Shown here in pieces: positions 56,332 through 64,000 of a DNA stretch of 64,000 nucleotides. The position numbers and the translations under genes were made by a program. The notes beneath the pieces are model-generated. The model was not told where the DNA came from and made no database searches. It saw nothing but the letters and a program-made list of their open reading frames with translations. Origin of the DNA: Ligustrum vulgare (lineage: Eukaryota > Streptophyta > Magnoliopsida > Lamiales > Oleaceae); NCBI GenBank assembly GCA_963555705.1, contig OY743184.1, positions 25,940,639-26,004,638 on the forward strand, given 5' to 3'. Position 1 is the first letter of the stretch, and the number at the start of each line of letters is the position of its first letter.

Positions 56332-56839
56332 CAAAATAAAATGTGGGTGGTAGGAAATACAGACAAAACGAGGAATTACCTGCTTAACAAGAGGCAAGGA
56401 AGATTTGATGATGAGCAATGCGACATGATGAGAGACCGAAGACGGTAATTTTTGACGAAATATCAAAGGCCTTTCGATGAGGAAACAAGGAAGATAACGA
56501 AGGAAATCTCTAAGAGTTACTGGAAATAAAAAAAGGGGGGGAAGAAAACAAGGAAGATAAAGGGTTTATAAGAACACATTTTGCAGACATAGACCGTTAG
56601 CTGGCAAAGTTTAGATTAATCCCAACCCTCCACGTGTAAGCGTCGAGTGAAAGACCTTTATTGGTAGGTTGAATGAAGCGCCAAACAGTAATAGTTTGAA
56701 AGAAAAATAACTGTTCATTTTAGTGGGTACAGCTCATGTGCCATAATTGCGGGAAACTCAAGAGGCAACCTCCCAAAATTATAAATGTACAATAAATATG
56801 GAACGCACATGAATGAACCAACCATATTTGAGGGACTAG
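55701..56839 (-). other. Upstream part of the second antisense region
   Basis: Contains a minus ORF at 56053-56466 without a recognised domain, broken by an (AT)n run at 56290-56328. The remainder, up to the polypurine tract at 56830-56839 (TGAGGGACTAG), is presumably the antisense promoter region and 3' untranslated part of the element. Confidence 0.4.
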
Positions 56840-57501
56840 TGTTACAACCATGTTTAAAATTGCGTTTGACGTGTCACTCATGGGACCCATTGATCATTTA
56901 AGTAGGCCTACGACTACGTGGTTGTCACTTGGCCGAGGCAGTCCGGGGCTTGCTCCGTCTATATCCGAACTACCTTCCCAAGTAATGCCATCCGAGGAAA
57001 CCTTAAGGATCGGCAGCTAGGTTAGGAAACGGCATCATTAGAACAGGCCCCTGTAAGCAAACTGCAATCTGATGGGACAATGCCTTTACCATTGATGTGA
57101 TGGCAGCCATAAATCTATAGTAGGCTGTAATGATTATGACCAACTAAATGGTTAACTTGGCCAACGGCTGGGGAGAAGCCACGTGTACAGACTAACACGT
57201 GTCATGTTATTAATAAATGGACCCAACTATAAATAGAACACGTTGGTCTCTAAGAAAAAGGTTAGAAACTCAATATATAAAATCTCACTCCCTTTTCTCT
57301 CTTTTACACATGTATATTTCCAACACCCAATTTATATTTACTTGAAATGAGTACTGACTTAGGCATCGGAGTGCAAAACGGAGTCACCTGGGCCCCATTT
57401 GCAAGCTGATTGTTTGTCCTAGTACGCAGGAGATCCACGTGTTCAAGAGGGAGGAGCTGAGACGTGTTGATCCAAGGTCCTACCAGATTTCGTGGTCAAC
57501 A
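56840..57501 (+). repeat. 3' LTR of the second Tat element
   Basis: The 662-bp segment starts TGTTACAACCATG after a purine tract and ends TTTCGTGGTCAACA. A TATA box (TATAAATA, 57228-57235) lies in the expected place for U3/R. A few bases of the right flank (AATAT) would be the target duplication, but the left partner is lost with the truncation. Confidence 0.75.
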
Positions 57502-58700
57502 AATATCGTTGTATATATATTTCAGTTTAGATTGTCCAACAGAATGTATATTTTGTATTTTTCAACAATATCTAATAAAAATGAAATATCATTGTTTTCA
57601 AAATACAGTTTATGATCATAATTATTAGAAGTTGATGTTTGTGGAGTATCCATAAATTATCAAGTTGATAAATTATTATACAAATTTTTTTTTGTATAAG
57701 TCAATTATTTGATCTAGTAAAATACAATAATCTGCAATATATTGTTCGTATTTTTCTGAAAGTCTATTATATTCTTCAAAAGATATGTTTTCATTTTTCA
57801 TTTGATGTTTAATATCTTGCATTTTATTTTTCAGTTTTTCTAAAAGGTTATCTAATCCTTCGATTGTATATCCTCGCATTAGGTTTGGACTGTATTTGTC
57901 ATAATTTTATTTTCTAAATTTATTTTAAGTTATAATATATCAGAATAATCTATAATATATTGATAATGGTTTTCTAAAAGTATATAATATTGTTCAGATG
58001 ATTCATCAATATCTATTAATTGAGATATAATGTTATCTATTTTTTCTAACAAATTGTTTGATCCTTTAATAGTATATCCAGAAATATTATAAACACAGAG
58101 GTAAATAACCTATAAAGTTTCAAGTAACTTTTCAAATTTTATCAGTGTTTGAGAATAGATAATATCTATATCAGCCATGATATCTATGCTTGGTTCAAAT
58201 GATATATTATATTTTGAAATGTTTTTCTTTCTTTTCTCTACTTTATCAATTATATCTTGAATATCTCGTATTACTATTGATCTTACAGTACCTTTGGCAA
58301 AGTTTTCTATCAAATTTTCTTTAAAACTTTTTAATAACTCTCGTGATGCATAAAGTTGCTCTTAGTATCCTATTTTATCAATTCCATTTTCATATTCAAT
58401 TCCTCTCTTATTTTTAATATTCTTTTTAACTTTGTATGAACATCTCTTATATCTAGGTTTTTTTCATGATACAATTTCTTTCATTCATGATATCAAAATT
58501 TTCAGGAATTGGTAAAGAAAGATTCATCTCTTCCATCACTATCATAATATAATATAAGATCATAATCATTATCGCTACTAAATATATGCTCTAAATACAA
58601 TTCATTATTTATTTCAGTATTATCATTATCAAGCTAGAAGTAAATAATTTATTTTGTAATTTCTAATCCTAATAATCTTTTTAACGTTGGAAAGATAACT
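57502..58700 (-). pseudogene. AT-rich coding debris with duplicated segments; possible old pararetrovirus
   Basis: Minus-strand fragments (57676-57879, about 57940-58100, 58110-58313, about 58480-58650) encode Lys/Glu/Ile-rich, coiled-coil-like peptides. Two neighbouring segments resemble each other: GYTIEGLDNLLEKL (57840-57880) and GYTIKGSNNLLEKI (58040-58080), each followed by a similar YNRL/YYILL...QYI-DY segment, so a stretch of about 60 residues is duplicated. The upstream end has acidic YLEHIFSSDND-type words. The composition recalls structural proteins of plant caulimovirids integrated in genomes, but no reverse transcriptase or movement protein lies in the window. Several stops interrupt every frame, so nothing is functional. 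Confidence 0.3.
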
Positions 58701-59440
58701 GACAAACATGACATATATATATGATATAACTTTTTTATTTCATTACTTGGTCTAATAAATTGTTTATTCATGAATAAAAGTTCAATTATGCTATGATATT
58801 CATCCTTATAAGGACTGTTTTGATAATTAAATTTAACAATTCTGAATTATGTCATGTTAAAAGCTCTTCTTCCTCCTATTTCCGTAAAGATAGATATATT
58901 AAGAATACTAACATTTTCCTATTTTCAGTACCCTTGAATTGTTAGTGACCTTCAGACTTATAGGTTTCCTTCTATTGTTAGTGACCTTCAGACTTATAGG
59001 TTTCTGCTCCACTCCCTTCAATGACCTCCTGCCTTCTCGGGTTATTAGCTAAACCTGGATGTATGCCTTCACTGTTTAACCTTTTAGATGGAAAATATTT
59101 TAGGACAGAGTGTAGGGAGTTTTCTTAATAATACATCTTCTTTTCGGTAATAGGATTTAGAAGACACGAATTTAGAAACTCATCATAATTTGATAAGTAG
59201 ATTGAGATTTTATTGATAATATGAAGATTAATACAAGATTGGTATGAGAATTTTTCAAAGACAGAAGATTTTTTTGGCTTTCTCACAAACTGAGTGATCA
59301 AGTGATCTCTGCCTTTTCCTAGCCTAAAGGCTTCTATTTATAAAACTACATGAAATACAATTTCATCATTGCTTACATCATGAATTTTTAATAATTAGAC
59401 TCAATAATTTACACTTTTATGTTACATCATAGGGACACAC
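58701..59440. other. Non-coding flank with a 38-bp direct repeat
   Basis: GTTAGTGACCTTCAGACTTATAGG occurs twice in tandem (about 58938 and 58976). GGCTTCTATTTATAAAAC at 59329 resembles a TATA region. No ORF of note. It may belong with the preceding debris as an LTR or intergenic region. Confidence 0.35.
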
Positions 59441-61089
59441 TGTTCACTAGAAATATACCGCAAGTACACGTATCGCATACAAGTAATAGTGGACTAAATG
59501 AGTTCGGTTTATTGATTTCACAAGGATTTTCTATTTCAATTACACTCCATTTTAATCAATTTCAACAATAAACACACAGAATAAAGTTTGGTTTTGGAAA
59601 TGTTCTAGTACTTAAATTAAATTCACAATAGTAAATAAATAAGTAGAAAATGGTGATAACTTGATGAAAAATGAGTGTTGGGATTCTTGATTCTACTTGA
59701 CCATCACCTAATTGAATTCTCAACATGCAAATTGAAATGCGATTCACTAATCATGTTAGATCCGATTTTTCAAGTTTAATCAATTACCTCTCTCGAGTGA
59801 AATCAACCCTAATTAGTGGAATTAACCTACTATATCTATATGTCGATTAAAAATACACCAATTGCATTAAACCTTTGTGAAAATAACTAAATGAATTATC
59901 TAGGGTTTAAGGTATATCTCTATCATTAACAAGAACCTAGAGCAAATATTGTATTGATCTAGAATATACAATAATTTCTCAATAATTGCACATCCCATGA
60001 AATCCAAGCATAAATTTGGCCACAATAAATGCAAGTCACTAAATACAACAATAAATGTAAAAGATAATAAATAGCTTAAATTCTCAATACAAGCATTAAT
60101 ATAAACTAAGCTAGGTCAAGCTTCATCAATCATCCCAATACAAAATAACTTAGCCCATAGTGAAATAACAATAAAACTCAAGAATTAAATACATCATTTC
60201 AACAATGGACTCAAATATATGAAGAAATATAAAATTTACAATAAAAATTTCCCTTCAACAATGATTGTAGCTTCAAAACATCAATCTTCTTCCACAATGT
60301 TGTAGGTATTTCTTCCCTTAATGAACATTCATCAACCAAAATAAATAATTACAAGAGAAATTTGAAGAAAATGAAAGAAAATTTGCGAGAGAAATTCGTG
60401 AAATTGGAATAAGAGGCAAGAAGATAGTGAAAACCCTAGCAAAAATGCTTTAAAATTGCCCAAAATCACGTAGATCAGCGTTCAACAATGTTTCGGTTGA
60501 ACCTGGTTACATCGGGTCGGCCCAAAATATTTTTCAAAACAATGACAACGCGATCGCGCCCTTGAAGGCCATGCGATCGCGCGGTAGTCCCTGAAACACT
60601 CGGGTCCAATTTTGGGCTTTAGTCGCGAACGCGGCCTGGTTTGAACCACGCATTCGCATAGTTCAGCTGAGTGTGGTTTTGCAGCTTAGTCCTTCAATAA
60701 ATTGCAATTGAGGTCCTCCAACTTTCAATGTCGGTCAACTTGGTCCCAAAAATTTTCAAGTTCTTTCAAAAAGGTCCTTATAAAATTGCATCTGAGGTCC
60801 TTCGACTTTTGGAGATGTGCATTCTGGTCCCTCTTCTAATTGCAAGTCTATTCCTGAACTTCTGAAAACTAACACCTTGGTCCCTTCTTTGCTTTGCATG
60901 TTTTGGTTCTTTTTCCTCTCATTTCTTCAATTAATCATTTATTTAGCTTCTCTCTTGTGTTTTCTCCATGAAATTGAATGTTAAACCTATTTAACCACAA
61001 AATATGCACAACTAAACAGGTATTTGTCCAAATTACTCAAAAAGTACTACCATAAATGTATGAAATATGCATGTAAAATGCACTTAACA
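59441..61089 (-). repeat. 3' LTR of the Athila-type element
   Basis: The 1649-bp segment starts TGTTCACTAGAAATATACCG and ends GCACTTAACA. The U5-like left edge (GCAAGTACACG, CACAAGGAT) resembles the solo LTR at 494-1923, so the families are related. The purine tract TTTGAGGGTAAT on the minus strand abuts it at 61090-61101. A stretch at 60480-60660 has GATCGCG words. Confidence 0.8.
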
Positions 61090-61101
61090 ATTACCCTCAA
61101 A

Positions 61102-62546
61102 CTTGAACTCTTTCTCATCTCGAGCAAGAATATTTACATGCATCTACAAAATAATGACATAATGATAAACAATGCTAGATGACTTGCATTCTTCTATGAT
61201 TGTGAAATTGCACAATTAATTCACAAATATGTTCCCAAATAATGTTACAAAAATGAGTTTAGCTTATCCTATGTGCGATCGGTGTGTCTGTGTGCTTAGC
61301 CACTTTCAATCGTCAATTAAGTTCGAGAATGTTGATGAGTAAAGAGGTTTCACGTCAAATCTAACCCACAATAAGTGGTCAATTTTTTCCTTTCTCACTC
61401 TTAACTTTCATTTCCCCAATAGATATTTCTTTCCTCTCCTGGGGTGCAATTCTAGAGGGTACCCTACTCATTAAAGTTTCTAATTGACCCATGTAGCGAG
61501 CTTTAGGCCGTGACTCTCAAGTTTCAAACATAAGGCACCAAGTTTCAAGATACTCCTACAGGCTTAATTACTCAAGTTAAAAAGGCTTCGAGATAGGGCA
61601 ATGCAGTGCAAAAATTAAAATGGGCTTAGAACTCTAGCATACAGTCATTACTTAGCTTATACATGGCGAAAGACACTCTACACAAAAATTTACTTCCACA
61701 TGCATGGAATCACCACACGTCTAGACCATTTCCTTCGTCGGGTCGACCACCCCCAAACTTGTCTTACATTAGGATAAAGAGATTTAGAGCATTAGGAAAC
61801 ATTGGATAGGTTGATAAAAATTAAAATACAAGCTCACAACCTAGTTCTTCTACTCCTTTAACCTCTTCACCCTTCAACAATTCCTAAACTCACCACAATC
61901 AAACATGTCTATTGCGCTCAATGTACATAAGATCTTGCATGGATAAGCATTTTATAGAGAGTAGTACAAGTAACAAATTTGGTCATAACTCATGAATTAA
62001 CAACAATTTCAAACATCAAAATCTCTTAAGCCGGCAAGGCTATCTAGCATGTCAATATTCCAAACAAAATTAGCAATTTCAAACATCAAAACACTAAGAG
62101 CCGACAAGGCAATCTAAAATGTTCACATAGCAACATGATCTCAACACCCCCAAACTTAAATCAAACATTGTCCACAATGTAGACAAGAGCATAATAAAAA
62201 GAAGGGATGGGTGATGGAACTTCCCCGGATTGATGCGTGAATGATGTTCAAAATTGACCTAAGCTTTGATTCTCTTGATAAGCAAATATCCCCCAAACTT
62301 GTTGAGAACAAGGTCGCTTAGGATTTCAAAATTTCAACCTACAAAAATTGATGATTAACCAAATTAAAAGCAATAAAGATAGAACTAGTAAATATCAACA
62401 AGTAAGTAGAAAGAGAGTAGAAATTTAGGTTGCCCCCAAAAAGCGCTTGGTTAGAGTCGTAAGCTCAACTTTAGGATACAATCACTCCGGATGTGCAAGA
62501 AGGATGGATGAATTCTCCTTTTCATAATCACCACCGAAGTATGGCT
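61102..62546 (-). other. Region between integrase and LTR of the Athila-type element
   Basis: No long ORF survives on either strand. It is the position of the optional env-like gene of Athila elements, but I see only stops. Near 61740-62160 the text is repeated in part: CAATTTCAAACATCAAAA and (G/C)AGCCG(G/A)CAAGGC occur twice, about 75 bp apart (62010 and 62080). Confidence 0.4.
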
Positions 62547-63869
62547 TCAACCGTTTCCCATTGACTTTGAATTTCCACTTGCTCTCATGATAAAGTTCAA
62601 CCGCTCCATGTGAGAAGATTTGAGCAATAGTGAAAGGCCCGACCATCTAGAGTAGAGTTTATCGGGAAACAAGCGAAGTCTAGAGTTGTAAAGAAGTACT
62701 TGTTGCCCAACATGGAAGTCTCGCTTCACAATGTCATGCCACATCTTTGTCTTCTCTTTGTAAATCCGAGCATTGTCATATGACTCAATGCGAAACTCAT
62801 CAAGTTCATTGAGTTGGAGTAGTCTTTTCTCGCCGGCCAACTTCATATCAAAATTCAAGATTTTTGTTGCCCAATAGGCTCGGTGCTCAAGCTCAACCAG
62901 AAGGTGACATGCTTTTCCAAATAAGAAGTGAAATGGATACATACCAATGGGAGTTTTGAAGGCGATGCGGTATTCCCATAATGCATCATCCAATTTCTTG
63001 GACCAATCTTTCCTCGTGGCATTCACCGTCACTTCAAGAATTTTCTTCAACTCTCTATTTGAACTCTCCACCTGCCCATTTGTTTGTGGATGATAAGGAG
63101 CGGATATTCGTTGTTTGACTCCATACTTGGTCAAAAGTGAGTCGAAGAGGCGGTTACAAAAGTGTTGTCCTCCATCACTAATGATAGCTCGAGGGATACC
63201 ATAACGATAAAAAATATTTTTCTTTAAAAAGTTCACCACCACTCGAGCATCATTGGTGGGGAGTGCCACTGCTTCTACCCACTTTGACACATAGTCCATC
63301 GCTACCAAAATGTATTGATTTGAAAAAGAAGATGGGAAAGGTCTCATCAAGTCAATACCCCAAACATCGAATATTTCCACTTCCAAAATAGAATTTAAAG
63401 GCATTTCATTTTTATTAGAGATGTTACCTAGGCATTGGCACCAATCACATTTGGACACAAGTGTGTGAGCATCCTTGAACAAGGTGGGCCAATAAAATCC
63501 AGATTGAAGAACCTTTGTTGCGGTTTTCACGGCACCAAAATGACCTCCATAAGGTGATGAGTGACATTGTTCAAGAATTTTCTCCATCTCTTCCTCGGGC
63601 ACACATCTTCGAATTATTTGATCCGAGCCCCTTTTGAACAACAACGGATCATCCCAAAAATAATACTTGATTTCCGCAAAGAATTGTTTCCTTTGTTGAT
63701 AAGAGCAGTCCGAGGGAGTGATGTCACTTGCAAGAAAATTAACATGGTCCGCATACCATGGTACACTAGAAGCTTGTAGAAGATCCATGATTTGGAAAAA
63801 TTGCTCATCTTTGAATACCTCACTTATCTCTTTATCAATAACTTCCTTGGTTTGCTCAAGTCTAGACAA
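62500..63869 (-). pseudogene. Integrase of the Athila-type element
   Basis: A 440-codon frame is open from 63869 to 62547. Zinc site: [17 protein letters not shown] ... [10 protein letters not shown] (HHCC). Core: [14 protein letters not shown] (Asp), [16 protein letters not shown] (Asp), [18 protein letters not shown] (Glu), so all three catalytic acids are present. The C-terminal [17 protein letters not shown] segment then shifts frame near 62640, because the usual end ([20 protein letters not shown]) continues in another frame to about 62500. Upstream, the RNase H end (63870-64000, DAKPRLIRW) contains two stops. The integrase domain itself is nearly complete. Confidence 0.85.
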
Positions 63870-64000
63870 GTGATCGGCTACAAGATTCTAGGTCCCCTTC
63901 TTGTCACGAATCTCCAAATCGAACTCTTAGAGAAGAAGAACCCATCTAATCAACCGTGGCTTGGCGTCTTTCTTTTCCAACAAATACTTGAGGGCCGAGT

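Larger units (their letters stand above)
50951..57501 (+). mobile_element. Second Tat-lineage element, 5'-truncated
   Basis: It begins in the middle of the second RNase H domain beside the hAT MITE. It continues through integrase (to about 52660), has antisense coding sequence between pol and LTR (53430-55700), and ends in an LTR (56840-57501). Gag, protease and RT are absent. The same layout as 32890-42186, but a different family: the LTRs are unlike and the proteins are diverged. Confidence 0.85.
59441..64000 (-). mobile_element. Athila-type Ty3/gypsy element, 3' part, runs off the window
   Basis: Minus-strand element: 3' LTR 59441-61089, polypurine tract, about 1.4 kb without a clear ORF, integrase (62547-63869) and the end of RNase H (63870-64000). 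Integrase wording ([35 protein letters not shown]) is characteristic of the Athila branch. The long gap between integrase and LTR is where Athila elements often carry an env-like ORF. Confidence 0.8.

Overview
The window is nuclear DNA from a flowering plant, most likely a eudicot. It is AT-rich, has one intron-bearing housekeeping gene with GT-AG splice sites, and otherwise consists of nested plant transposons: Ty3/gypsy lineages Tekay-like, Tat and Athila, a CACTA element, a SINE and MITEs. I cannot name the species. No rRNA, tRNA, CRISPR or bacterial-style operon is present.

Layout. 1-18788: a degenerate Tekay/Del-like chromovirus on the minus strand, with LTRs at 368-3480 and 16736-18788 and pol at 3489-7130. 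Its left LTR is broken by a 1430-bp solo LTR (494-1923) and a SINE (2668-2839). Its gag is split by a second, much younger LTR element, 7826-16138, with a perfect 5-bp target duplication and near-identical LTRs. That inner element has lost almost all gag-pol and instead carries two intact plus-strand ORFs: a 181-aa protein I do not recognise, with a Cys cluster, and an intronless 217-aa LOG-family cytokinin-activating phosphoribohydrolase. This is the most interesting locus in the window.

18789-25110: intergenic repeats, including an LTR-like block ending at 21659, MITE-like inverted repeats and microsatellites. 24441-27000: 5' LTR, primer site and a broken gag-protease of a plus-strand chromovirus. 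About 27150-32673: a CACTA element truncated at its left end, coding on the minus strand for pieces of a transposase-associated domain, a Transposase_24-type domain, a DUF8039-like domain and a Ulp1-type cysteine protease, without a recognisable TNP2 catalytic domain. 32890-42186: a Tat-lineage element with target duplication. It has a broken gag-pol on the plus strand and a spliced 551-aa antisense gene on the minus strand; its 5' LTR was deleted in frame into gag.

42192-43210 is unassigned; a hAT-like MITE lies at 43211-44387. 44707-49556 holds the only ordinary host gene: a ten-exon, 340-aa WD40 protein of the SWD2/WDR82 family (COMPASS H3K4 methyltransferase component). 50292-50942 is a second hAT-type MITE with an 8-bp duplication, inserted at the edge of a 5'-truncated second Tat element (to 57501), which also has antisense coding sequence. 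57502-59440 contains AT-rich minus-strand coding debris with an internal protein duplication, possibly of an old endogenous pararetrovirus. 59441-64000 is the 3' LTR and integrase end of an Athila-type element on the minus strand that runs off the window.
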